From JAFGWO01 sp965603295 (GTDB lineage Bacteria; BMS3Abin14), in the NCBI GenBank assembly GCA_965603295.1, contig CBFDCL010000047.1, positions 1 through 16,798 on the forward strand: DNA of 16,798 bases. Direction: 5' to 3'. Positions within the stretch are counted from its first letter, which is position 1, and every line of letters begins with the position of its first letter. The notes beneath the pieces were generated by a model. That model saw nothing but the letters and a program-made list of their open reading frames with translations. It had not been told where the DNA came from and ran no database searches. Made by a program: the position numbers and the translations under genes. Shown here piece by piece: positions 1-6,807 of the stretch.

Positions 1-1
1 T

Positions 2-49
2 GAGAGTTTGAGAGTTTGAGAGTTTGAGAGTTTGAAAGTTTGAAAGTTT
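2..49. repeat. Tandem 8-bp repeat (GAGAGTTT/GAAAGTTT)x6
   Basis: Six contiguous 8-bp units: four GAGAGTTT followed by two GAAAGTTT. The array starts at the window edge, so it may be longer. It lies in a spacer that also holds other short iterated motifs, and it has no coding potential. Confidence 0.9.
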
Positions 50-70
50 GAGGTTGCGGGAAGAACACAG

Positions 71-113
71 GTGATTGGTAATTGGTGACTGGAAGTAACC
101 AATCACGAATCAC
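71..113. repeat. Imperfect inverted repeat of GTGATTGG motifs
   Basis: GTGATTGG at 71-78 is the exact reverse complement of CCAATCAC at 99-106. Related GGTGACTGG and AATCAC copies lie around it, so the stretch can fold as a hairpin. The 12-mer GGTAATTGGTGA at 77-88 recurs at 8301-8312 in another spacer. No T-run follows, so it is not a classical terminator. Confidence 0.6.
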
Positions 114-134
114 TTGAATCTTGAATCTTGAATT
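114..134. repeat. Tandem 7-bp repeat TTGAATC x3
   Basis: TTGAATC at 114-120 and 121-127, then TTGAATT at 128-134. The in-frame TTG at 128 that would extend the next gene is part of this repeat, which argues against it being a start codon. Confidence 0.85.
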
Positions 135-169
135 TGGAAAATCCTCCTTTCTCCTGTTATTCTTGGTTC

Positions 170-1057
170 ATGAAACCCTCAACGAAAGCCTTCTTCAAGC
201 TCCATGGCTGGCGCAAACTGGTTGACTTCATCCACGGTTATATCTATGGGCGCTGGCCCAACCGTTATCTCAGGATCATCACCGGTTCGGGATTCAGGGG
301 CAGCCGGAAAACAAGGCCCCACTCTCCCGGACCCCGTGTCCCCAGGCCACAGGGCCGTGTGTCCAGATGGTTCGCGGAGCGCTATCACTCAAAAGTCCTG
401 ACCCATGGGGACGCGGCCAGGATCATCCGGCTGGATCGGCCCATTATCCCCGAAAATCCCGAGAAGGTGGTTCCTTTTGATATTGCTAACCGTATCGTTC
501 TGGATGCGCCGGGTTCCCTCGCGGTCATGCGCTGTCCCTGTCGGGAGACGAGAGGGGAAAAAAGCTGCGGCCCCCTCGAAGTCTGCATGGTCATCGGTTC
601 CCCTTTCGTGGAGTTCGTGGTGGAACACGGGACCAACGGGGCGCGTCCTCTGGACCGTGATGAGGCTGTTGAGATCCTCGAAGAATGCCGCGAAAGGGGG
701 TGGGTCCACACCGCGTGGTTCAAGGACGCCATGGGCGGTCGTTTTTATGCAATCTGCAACTGCTGTTCATGTTGCTGTATCGGGTTAAGGGCAATGAGAA
801 AAAGCGGTTACGAAGCCCGCTATGTGATCCCGTCCGGCTATGTCGCGGAAGTTGGCAACGATATCTGCAGCAGATGCGGAAAATGTGAAGTCGCCTGTCC
901 ATTCGGGGCCATAATCGTCGGGGACGGTTCGGTGATTATCCATCGGGAAAAGTGCTTCGGTTGTGGAGTGTGCGAGACCCTTTGCCCTGATGGTTTGCTA
1001 AAGATGGTCCTCGCTCCGGAGAAGGGGGCGCCCTTCGATGTAGAGGCGATGGATTAA
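170..1057 (+). CDS. Cys-rich 4Fe-4S dicluster ferredoxin-like protein
   Basis: A 295-residue cytoplasmic iron-sulfur protein. At the C-terminus are two ferredoxin-type clusters, with cysteines near residues 233/236/239/243 and 262/265/268/272, the second in CFGCGVCETLCP. Upstream are two further Cys groups: CPCR near 122 followed by Cys near 133 and 139, and the striking CNCCSCCC near 196-203. This combination (CxCR, then CM, then CNCCxCCC, then 2xFer4) is one I recognise as a conserved family of uncharacterised ferredoxin-like proteins in anaerobes; the role is unknown, probably electron transfer. The N-terminal ~110 residues are basic and have no domain I recognise. ATG at 170 is preferred over TTG at 128 because that TTG is inside a tandem repeat; neither has a clear Shine-Dalgarno. 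It may be transcribed with the M24 peptidase and DUF362 genes downstream, but the spacers of about 100 bp make this uncertain. Confidence 0.85.
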   Translation: MKPSTKAFFKLHGWRKLVDFIHGYIYGRWPNRYLRIITGSGFRGSRKTRPHSPGPRVPRPQGRVSRWFAERYHSKVLTHGDAARIIRLDRPIIPENPEKVVPFDIANRIVLDAPGSLAVMRCPCRETRGEKSCGPLEVCMVIGSPFVEFVVEHGTNGARPLDRDEAVEILEECRERGWVHTAWFKDAMGGRFYAICNCCSCCCIGLRAMRKSGYEARYVIPSGYVAEVGNDICSRCGKCEVACPFGAIIVGDGSVIIHREKCFGCGVCETLCPDGLLKMVLAPEKGAPFDVEAMD

Positions 1058-1150
1058 TATTTAATTTTAGATCTCAGAGAAAACAGTTCTGACTCCTTCC
1101 GCTGGTTTTCCCTCTTCCCCCTGTCCGGTAACGTGGGCTACAATCGTCCT

Positions 1151-2266
1151 ATGTTGACTTCCCTCCCACCCTTGTTTCATTTCACCGAAAGCTACCACGA
1201 TGCCAACCAGTTCTACCTGTCCGGATTCCTTTGCCCGGACCCTTTTGCGGTCCTGGAGACAGGGCGCGGAAAGGTTGTTCTGGGTGTTTCCTCCATGGAA
1301 GAGGGACGGGCACGGAAAGAGGCCCGGGCTTGGAAGGTCGTTTCCCTCCCTCTCGGGAAAGGAAAGACTTTTACCCGGGTCATCGCCGATTTTCTCCGGG
1401 GAAACGGTGCCGCGACGATCCGGGTTCCCCCCTCCTTTCCCCTGGGCCTGGCCCGCGATCTTGCGGCCGAAGGGATCAGGATCGAGGTGGACGGAGAGAG
1501 TCTGGCCTCAAGAAGAAGAAAAAAATCGAAAAAACAGATCCTGGCCATGGAAAAGATCCAGAGAACCTGTGAACAAACCATGGAGTCGGTTCGTTCACTC
1601 CTCGCCGGCTGTCCCGTCAGGAACGGTCTCCTTTTCTACCAGGGACACCCTCTTACCGCTGAACGGCTGCGTGCTTTTATCGAAGTGTTCCTCTTGGAAC
1701 GGGGACTCGAAACCTCCGACACCATTGCCGCCCCTGGACGGGGAGGGGCCGATCCCCACTGGAGGGGGGAAGGTCCCGTTCGTTCGGGAGTGCCCATCAT
1801 GATCGATATCTTCCCCAGATCCAGATCCTCCCGGTATCATTCCGACATGACCCGTACCTTTGTCGTGGGAAGGGCCTCGAAATCGGTCATGGAGATGCAC
1901 CGGGCGGTCTGTGAAGCTCAGGACGCTGCCTTTGCCGCCCTGAAAAAGGGTGTTTTTCTCCCGGAGGTCCACCGAGCGGTCTGTCATGTGCTGGAGAAAC
2001 GGGGGTTCGGAGTTCCGAAAAAGGGCCGCCCTCCCCGAAGAGGCCTCCTCCACGGGACCGGCCACGGCTTGGGGCTTGACGTTCATGAGTTGCCGTCCGT
2101 TTCCACCGTGGGGGATACCTTTGAACCCGGGGACGTGGTGACCATCGAACCCGGGGTCTATGACCGCAGGGTCGGAGGTGTCCGGATCGAGGATGTCGCG
2201 GCTTGCATGCCGGACGGAACGGTCCGGTTCCTCACACGTTTTCCCAGGGACCTGGAGATCTTGTGA
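1151..2266 (+). CDS. M24 family metallopeptidase (Xaa-Pro dipeptidase-like)
   Basis: A 371-residue protein with the pita-bread fold of the M24 family, which removes N-terminal residues or cleaves Xaa-Pro dipeptides using two metal ions. All five expected metal ligands are visible: Asp ~219 (MIDIF), Asp ~232 (SDMTRTF), His ~305 (HGTGHG), Glu ~333 (TIEPGVY) and Glu ~347 (VRIEDV). The N-terminal ~140 residues fit a short creatinase/prolidase-type N domain, with a basic linker RRRKKSKKQ near 122. Length matches bacterial prolidases and aminopeptidase P homologues. ATG at 1151 is chosen over GTG at 1133, six codons upstream; no Shine-Dalgarno precedes either. A TACAAT hexamer ends 6 nt before this ATG, so a leaderless message is conceivable but unproven. 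Exact substrate cannot be read from sequence. It lies between two ferredoxin-domain genes with no obvious functional tie. Confidence 0.9.
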   Translation: MLTSLPPLFHFTESYHDANQFYLSGFLCPDPFAVLETGRGKVVLGVSSMEEGRARKEARAWKVVSLPLGKGKTFTRVIADFLRGNGAATIRVPPSFPLGLARDLAAEGIRIEVDGESLASRRRKKSKKQILAMEKIQRTCEQTMESVRSLLAGCPVRNGLLFYQGHPLTAERLRAFIEVFLLERGLETSDTIAAPGRGGADPHWRGEGPVRSGVPIMIDIFPRSRSSRYHSDMTRTFVVGRASKSVMEMHRAVCEAQDAAFAALKKGVFLPEVHRAVCHVLEKRGFGVPKKGRPPRRGLLHGTGHGLGLDVHELPSVSTVGDTFEPGDVVTIEPGVYDRRVGGVRIEDVAACMPDGTVRFLTRFPRDLEIL

Positions 2267-2369
2267 ATTTCAGGTCTCAAAGTTCAAATTTCAAAGGGAA
2301 AGACCACAGTTTGACTAGCCGGGATTTTACTCCTTTTTGGAATGTGAAATGTGAAATTGAATTGCATAT
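2267..2369. other. Spacer between M24 and DUF362 genes, AT-rich with short iterations
   Basis: 103 bp with short repeats of the same style as other spacers: TTCAAATTTCAAAG, and GTGAAAT occurring twice near 2344-2357. A TTGACT at about 2311 has no good -10 at 16-18 bp. I see no gene or convincing terminator here. Confidence 0.4.
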
Positions 2370-3536
2370 ATGTCCTCTGAAGTGATTCCCGTCCCCGTTT
2401 CCATCACCCGATGCCGGGATTACGATCCCCAACGCCTTCTTGCATCCCTGAAAGAATGCCTCCACCCCCTTGGCGGCATGGAAGCGTTCGTTTCCCCGGG
2501 GGATTGCGTTCTACTCAAGCCCAACCTGGTATCCCCCCATACTGCCGATGCGGCTGCATGCACCCATCCGGAGATTGTACGAGCGGTTGCGACGCAGGTC
2601 ATGGAAGCCGGTGGCCGGGTGTACCTCGGGGACAGCCCGGCTGTGGGCAGCATGTCCAGGGTCCTCCGAAAATCCGGGAATATGGAGGTGGTCCGGGATC
2701 TGGGGGTCGAGCTTGTTCCCTTTCTTACCCCAGTGAAGGTTCCCGTTCCCGGCGGTGGTGTATTTCGCTCCTTGTTCCTCGCCAGGGAGGCTCTCGGCTT
2801 CGACCTGATCATTAACCTTCCTCGTTTTAAAACCCACGGAATGATGACGCTGACCCTCTCCGTGAAGAACATGTTCGGAACCGTTGTTGGAGCGGCGAAG
2901 CCTGCATGGCATCTCAAAACCAGGGGACCCGGCCGTTTTGCGGATTTACTGCTGGATGTCTGGAGCGTCCTTCAGCCGGGCCTCAACATCCTGGACGGCA
3001 TCACGGCCATGGAAGGCAACGGGCCCGGGGCGGGCGGAGCCCCCTTTCCCCTCGGACTCCTTCTGGCTTCCTCCTCAGCTCTGGCCCTGGACAATGCGGC
3101 GGGCGAGATTGCCGGCATATCACTTCGGGAGCATCCGATCCTGAGGCGGGCTCTGGACCGGGGCTTCGAGAGCGCCAGGCCAGACAGCTTTCGGGTGATC
3201 GGCGTGGACATGGAAGAGGTCAAAAGACCCTTCCTGCTGCCGGTGAGCACCGCCAATGTGGACGACAAACTCCCGGACTGGATGAACCGCCATCTTCGAA
3301 AATCCCTTGGTATTTTCCCGGAGCTGAAGGGGAAAAGATGCACTTCCTGTGGACAGTGCGTTTCCATCTGTCCGATGAACGCCATCGCCCTGTTCGATGG
3401 AAAACGGGGCGGTGGCATTGTGGACAAAAGAACCTGTATCAACTGCTACTGCTGCCAGGAGGTCTGCCCAGAGGGGGCTATCGATTTGGTTCCCGGCCGG
3501 CTGCTGCGCATCCTGAAAGCCGTCAATATGGCTTGA
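2370..3536 (+). CDS. DUF362 domain protein with C-terminal 2x[4Fe-4S]
   Basis: A 388-residue protein. Residues ~6-290 form a DUF362 domain. Its recognisable landmarks are LLKPNLVSP (~48-56), a glycine-rich GDSP (~87-90), LPRFKTH (~150-156), SVKNMFG (~164-170) and DGITAMEGNGP (~209-219). Residues ~320-375 carry two 4Fe-4S motifs with cysteines at about 324/327/330/334 and 356/359/362/366. DUF362-ferredoxin fusions are widespread in anaerobic bacteria and archaea, but the reaction is not established. The fused clusters suggest a redox-dependent activity in the cytoplasm. ATG at 2370 is the first start in frame; there is no strong Shine-Dalgarno. The last 16 codons and stop lie within a large perfect inverted repeat (3488-3550). 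Confidence 0.93.
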   Translation: MSSEVIPVPVSITRCRDYDPQRLLASLKECLHPLGGMEAFVSPGDCVLLKPNLVSPHTADAAACTHPEIVRAVATQVMEAGGRVYLGDSPAVGSMSRVLRKSGNMEVVRDLGVELVPFLTPVKVPVPGGGVFRSLFLAREALGFDLIINLPRFKTHGMMTLTLSVKNMFGTVVGAAKPAWHLKTRGPGRFADLLLDVWSVLQPGLNILDGITAMEGNGPGAGGAPFPLGLLLASSSALALDNAAGEIAGISLREHPILRRALDRGFESARPDSFRVIGVDMEEVKRPFLLPVSTANVDDKLPDWMNRHLRKSLGIFPELKGKRCTSCGQCVSICPMNAIALFDGKRGGGIVDKRTCINCYCCQEVCPEGAIDLVPGRLLRILKAVNMA

Positions 3537-3550
3537 GCCGGCCGGGAACC
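3488..3550. repeat. 15-bp perfect inverted repeat spanning the DUF362 stop codon
   Basis: GGTTCCCGGCCGGCT at 3488-3502 is the exact reverse complement of 3536-3550, separated by 33 nt. The right arm begins at the last base of the TGA stop. The stem is very GC-rich. It lacks a following T-run, so it is not a canonical intrinsic terminator. It could protect the 3' end, act with Rho, or block read-through between the converging DUF362 and moaA genes. Confidence 0.8.
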
Positions 3551-3706
3551 CCACGACGCGGCGACGCGAAACCACGGTGACATTGGGAAGGAGTTTACCA
3601 TTTGAATGCAGCAGGGAGAAAAAGACCAAACGCCTTTGGCCACACTCCTCCCCGTGTCTCTCTGTCTCCGTGTCCTCCCCTCACAGCATCCACCGGGGTA
3701 CGGTGA
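3551..3706. other. Convergent spacer with short direct repeats
   Basis: Non-coding stretch between the DUF362 gene and the end of moaA. It holds CGACGCG twice (3554-3560, 3562-3568) and CCGTGTC twice (3652-3658, 3668-3674) inside a C/T-rich run. No gene with a ribosome binding site is visible on either strand. Confidence 0.5.
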
Positions 3707-4726
3707 CTATCCCCCGATATGTGACATGGCCCTGGTGCAGACCCTTTTGGAGTCGCCGTCAGTGATATTGTACCCGGACGGTTTCTCCTGAAGGGCGCTT
3801 TCGATGAGAGAAAGGATCTCTCGATCGCTGGCTCCGGACCGCATCGGGTCTAGCAGATCGGTCTCGATGTCCGAGAACAAGCAGGGCAGGAGCTTCCCGT
3901 CCGCTGTGAGCCGGATCCGGTTACACCGGTCACAGAAATGGTCCGAAACAGGGCTGATAAAACCGAGGGTACCCGTATATCCGGGAACTCGGTACCGGAC
4001 TGCCGGACCCGAACCTTTCCCCCTGTCCATTGGAATAAGGGGACCGTTGGCACTCTCGAGACCCGATATGACATCCGCCGTAGGAACCACCGATTCCTTT
4101 CCCCAAACCCCTTTGGGGCTAAGGGGCATGAACTCAATAAAACGGACCTCGTAGTCGTAGTCCCTGGTGAGATCCGCGAACCGATGAAGCTCATCGTCGT
4201 TAAACCTCCTCATGAGGACAACATTGATCTTCACCGGGTGCATACCTGCCCTCCGAGCGGCTTCAACCCCGCGAAGAATCGCCTGAGGGCCGTCATTCCC
4301 AGTTTGGGAACCGGACCTGGTGATCCAGGAAAAACGCTCCGGGATGAGGCTGTCTAAACTGACATTGACCCGTGAAAGGCCCGCCCGCGCAAGAGGTTCG
4401 GCAGCCTTTTCCAGAAAAACCCCGTTGGTGGTAAGGCCGATATCCCTGATGCCGGGAATCATGGAAAGAGATCGGACGAGTCGCTCCAGGTTTTTGCGTA
4501 CCAGAGGTTCTCCTCCGGTGATCCTGACGCTCTCGATTCCTTCGGGAGCGAGGATACGGACAAGGCGCGTGATCTCCTCGTAGGAAATGATGTCACCATG
4601 AGCCAGGGAAACGAACTTCGCAGAAGGGGCGCAGTACCGGCACCTCAGGTTGCACCGGTCGGTCACCGACACTCGCAGGTAGCGGATCTGCCTTCCCAGA
4701 CTGTCGCACAGGGTTCTTTCGATCAA
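3707..4726 (-). CDS. moaA: GTP 3',8-cyclase MoaA
   Basis: Radical SAM enzyme for the first step of molybdenum cofactor synthesis: it converts GTP to 3',8-cyclo-7,8-dihydro-GTP, which MoaC then processes. The N-terminal SAM cluster is in TDRCNLRCRYC and the SAM-binding glycines in RITGGEPL. The C-terminal substrate cluster is CDRCNRIRLT plus a third Cys in LLPCLFS. The protein ends in MSHIGG, with the terminal Gly-Gly typical of MoaA. From TTG at 4726 it is 339 residues and begins just before LCDSLGRQIRYLRVSVTDRC, as family members do. The frame stays open back to ATG 4843, but that ATG lies inside a structured RNA leader (4780-4886) and the extra 39 residues resemble nothing conserved. TTG at 4759 and 4750 are other options, and no candidate has an ideal Shine-Dalgarno. 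Function is certain; the start is not. Confidence 0.95.
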   Translation of the reverse strand: MIERTLCDSLGRQIRYLRVSVTDRCNLRCRYCAPSAKFVSLAHGDIISYEEITRLVRILAPEGIESVRITGGEPLVRKNLERLVRSLSMIPGIRDIGLTTNGVFLEKAAEPLARAGLSRVNVSLDSLIPERFSWITRSGSQTGNDGPQAILRGVEAARRAGMHPVKINVVLMRRFNDDELHRFADLTRDYDYEVRFIEFMPLSPKGVWGKESVVPTADVISGLESANGPLIPMDRGKGSGPAVRYRVPGYTGTLGFISPVSDHFCDRCNRIRLTADGKLLPCLFSDIETDLLDPMRSGASDREILSLIESALQEKPSGYNITDGDSKRVCTRAMSHIGG

Positions 4727-4779
4727 GGGGATTGCTATCCGGAAAAACAAGGCCGCCAAGAGAGCCCGGTTGTCCTCGG

Positions 4780-4886
4780 ATTTCTCCTTTCCAATCGCGG
4801 GAGGCCGGCGCGTTTCCGCATTGACCCATCGGCCGGCCGCCATGGGAAGGATTTCCGCTCCTTTAGGCGGTTCGGCTCGGAGAAAT
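4780..4886 (-). ncRNA. Candidate Moco riboswitch in the moaA leader
   Basis: Read on the minus strand, ATTTCTCC (4886-4879) pairs perfectly with GGAGAAAT (4787-4780), closing a ~107-nt domain (P1). Inside, CCGCC (4870-4866) pairs with GGCGG (4841-4837), enclosing the hairpin AAGGA-7nt-TCCTT (4863-4847). A second arm pairs CCGGC (4836-4832) with GCCGG (4809-4805) and holds GCG-GAAA-CGC (4819-4810), a GNRA tetraloop. The CCTAAAG/CATGG internal loop in the first arm resembles an 11-nt tetraloop receptor. As I recall, GNRA loop plus receptor is a hallmark of the Moco RNA motif found upstream of moaA-type genes. The 3' strand of P1 includes the AAAGGAG Shine-Dalgarno-like sequence, so folding could hide it. 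Architecture and position fit well; no covariance model was run. Confidence 0.68.
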
Positions 4887-4933
4887 TTTTAAATCAGGAA
4901 ATCTTTATACATCCCGCAGGAGGGAAAGGAAAG

Positions 4934-4949
4934 AACAATCCGGATTGTT
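4934..4949. promoter_or_regulatory. 16-bp perfect palindrome, possible operator
   Basis: AACAATCCGGATTGTT is its own reverse complement and sits about 50 bp upstream of the structured moaA leader, in the spacer behind moaA and the MshEN gene. With no loop it suits a dimeric DNA-binding protein rather than a terminator. No regulator can be named. Confidence 0.4.
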
Positions 4950-5009
4950 ACCCGATGGGAAAAAATAATCTGTATCCGGTTTTCAGGAATTTGAAATCTG
5001 AAATCGCTT

Positions 5010-6059
5010 TTACAGCATTACGATCCGGCTTTTCATTATCAGGATCTCGAAGACCACCGAGGCTTTTCTCATAATACGAACGAGAAATTCAGCTTCCTCA
5101 TCACTGATGGGTTTTTTAAAGCTGAACCCCACCAGGACCGATACCATGTGCTTCTTGAGCATCAAAGGGCAGATGATGACCTCCTTGGGGACCTTCAGGC
5201 TGAGCTCTTTGAGCCAGGGATTGCTCTCGAACATGTCAACACCATGAAAGCGTTCCAGGGTAAGTGATCGCCGAGCGCTGTCAATGGCATTTCCCCGAGT
5301 GATCGGAAGGGACAGGCTTCCGAAATCCACAATGGGTTTAGCTGACCCCCCTGACATCCATCCCAGGGCTTCATCACCCTTGATCATGAACATGAACACG
5401 TCATCCAGGAGAACAAGGCCGGAACGAATAATCGTCTGGGCCACTTCATCCCTGTTACGGATGTTGAAAAGTGCTTCGTTGATCTGGGAACTGTGCAAAG
5501 TCTCTGCCGGTTCAAGATCATCCTCGGTGAGGTCGATGATCTCGGTCTCATCCGGCGTGACCTCCCCTTTCCCCGCCTCGGACATCTCGGCAAGGACCTC
5601 TCGAGTCGCAGCGATATATCGAGCCTCTCTCTTAATTTCGTAAAAATGTTCCAACGCCTGGACAATGCGCAGTTCACTAGCGATGACGGGCTGGATGGTT
5701 TTGCCCGTCTGGAACGACACCTCGTCGATTACATCGAGCAGTTGAGGGTCTCTCATGGCAAGGGTGATCCGTTTTGCTTCAACGGAAATGGGAATAATGC
5801 CATGTTTGGCAAGCAGCTCCCGGGGAACAGACTCGAGGACATGGGGAGGGATGTCCCGGAAGTGGTCGGGATTGGCATAGGGAACGTGGTACTGGAAGGC
5901 CAGAAGCTGCATGAGCTCCTCCTCCTTCACCGCGCCCATCTCGAGCAGGTTGGTCCCGAGGCGCCCGCCGAAAATGACCTGGCGTTGGAGGGCTTCGGCT
6001 AGGGTTTTTTCGCCGATCAGCCCCTTTTCAACCAGCAGCTGGCCCAGATTTTTCTTCAT
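5010..6059 (-). CDS. MshEN (GspE N-terminal) domain protein with GAF-like C-terminus, no ATPase
   Basis: A 349-residue protein. Residues 1-150 match the N-terminal MshEN/T2SSE domain of type II secretion and type IV pilus ATPases. Two 24-residue motifs of the form RLGxxLLxxGxxxxxxLxxxLxxQ are present at 4-27 (with Asn in place of the first Arg) and 33-56 (complete), separated by the usual five residues. In MshE this pair binds c-di-GMP. The rest of the domain includes LLAKHGIIPISV and AMRDPQLLDVID. An acidic linker (~150-190) joins a C-terminal part (~190-349) that looks like a degenerate GAF/sensor fold. There is no Walker A or B motif, so it cannot be a secretion ATPase. I infer a c-di-GMP-responsive signalling or adaptor protein. 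Its ATG overlaps the tatC 3' end by 32 nt, so it is probably the last gene of a tatBC operon. Confidence 0.85.
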   Translation of the reverse strand: MKKNLGQLLVEKGLIGEKTLAEALQRQVIFGGRLGTNLLEMGAVKEEELMQLLAFQYHVPYANPDHFRDIPPHVLESVPRELLAKHGIIPISVEAKRITLAMRDPQLLDVIDEVSFQTGKTIQPVIASELRIVQALEHFYEIKREARYIAATREVLAEMSEAGKGEVTPDETEIIDLTEDDLEPAETLHSSQINEALFNIRNRDEVAQTIIRSGLVLLDDVFMFMIKGDEALGWMSGGSAKPIVDFGSLSLPITRGNAIDSARRSLTLERFHGVDMFESNPWLKELSLKVPKEVIICPLMLKKHMVSVLVGFSFKKPISDEEAEFLVRIMRKASVVFEILIMKSRIVML

Positions 6060-6807
6060 CTATCAGTTCCCCCGAATCGTCCATCAGCGGCTTGCGGCCG
6101 AAAAGCCTGGCAACGAGAACACTGATCTCGAAAAGGATCAGGATGGGACCGGCCATAAGCATTTGCGTGACAACATCCGGCGGGGTAAGAGCAGCGGATG
6201 CGAGGAAAGCTATCACGATGAAATAGCGCCGGTTGCGGGATAAAGTGCGGTGGGTGATAATCCCGATCTTCGCCAGGAAGAAGGTTATAAGGGGCAGTTC
6301 GAAGACCAGGCCGAAGGCGACAAGGAGTTTGGTCGCGAAAGATAGATACTCTCTCAGGGACGGGAAGGGGCGGATCATGTCCGTGGCGAAGCTGAGAAGG
6401 AACTGAAACCCGAAGGGAAAAACAACAAAATAACCGAAACTCGCACCGGTTACAAAGAAAAGCGTGGAAAAAATGACAAACGGGATAACCAGTTTCTTTT
6501 CTTTCGAATAAAGACCCGGTGCGATAAATGCCCACAGCTGGTAGAAAAGAACCGGTAGAGAGAGAAAAATCCCTGCCAGGAAAGAGACCTTGAGGTAGGT
6601 AAAGAAGGCCTCTGTAACGCCCGTGAAGATCATCCAGGAGTTGTCGTCGGGCAAGGAGGCGATCAGAGGGATGGCAACGAACTGAAAGATCTTTTCCTTG
6701 AAGGCGTAGCAGACGAGGGCTCCGGCAAGGACAGCGAAAAGGCAGATAATGATCCGCCGCCTGAGTTCCTCGAGGTGAGTAGTGAAAGGCAGTTTTTTAT
6801 CAGACAT
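6028..6807 (-). CDS. tatC: Sec-independent translocase subunit TatC
   Basis: A 259-residue inner-membrane protein of the twin-arginine translocon, which exports folded proteins with RR signal peptides; with TatB it forms the signal-peptide receptor. Six hydrophobic segments are visible. Conserved landmarks are the N-terminal FTTHLEELRRR, the first periplasmic region, FGLVFELPLITFFLAKIGI, RRYFIVIAFLASAALTPPD and the final helix. The Glu in FELP and the HLEELR motif are the residues known to contact the signal peptide. ATG at 6807 is chosen over an upstream in-frame start at 6837 because it gives the standard N-terminus and overlaps the tatB stop by 8 nt (ATGTCTGA), a translational coupling arrangement. 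The hydrophilic acidic C-tail overlaps the start of the MshEN gene. Confidence 0.97.
   Translation of the reverse strand: MSDKKLPFTTHLEELRRRIIICLFAVLAGALVCYAFKEKIFQFVAIPLIASLPDDNSWMIFTGVTEAFFTYLKVSFLAGIFLSLPVLFYQLWAFIAPGLYSKEKKLVIPFVIFSTLFFVTGASFGYFVVFPFGFQFLLSFATDMIRPFPSLREYLSFATKLLVAFGLVFELPLITFFLAKIGIITHRTLSRNRRYFIVIAFLASAALTPPDVVTQMLMAGPILILFEISVLVARLFGRKPLMDDSGELIDEEKSGPAAG

Noticed and set aside
2..134. CRISPR-like array at the window start
   Set aside because: Units are 7-8 bp and directly adjacent with no unique spacers; no cas genes are present.
128..169. TTG 128 as the start of the first ferredoxin-like gene
   Set aside because: The TTG is part of a TTGAATC tandem repeat and adds 14 residues with no conserved character; ATG 170 is preferred.
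1595..2086. Minus-strand 163-residue reading frame within the M24 gene
   Set aside because: Shadow of a clearly conserved metallopeptidase; no domain of its own.
4727..4843. N-terminal extension of MoaA from ATG 4843
   Set aside because: It overlaps the structured RNA, adds 39 non-conserved residues, and its AAAGGAG is about 14 nt away, too far for a good ribosome site. Not fully excluded.
4598..5074. Plus-strand 158-residue reading frame over the moaA leader
   Set aside because: Antisense to moaA and its leader, low-complexity composition, no recognisable domain and no ribosome site.
5493..6002. Plus-strand 169-residue reading frame
   Set aside because: Antisense shadow of the MshEN gene, whose domain content is unambiguous.
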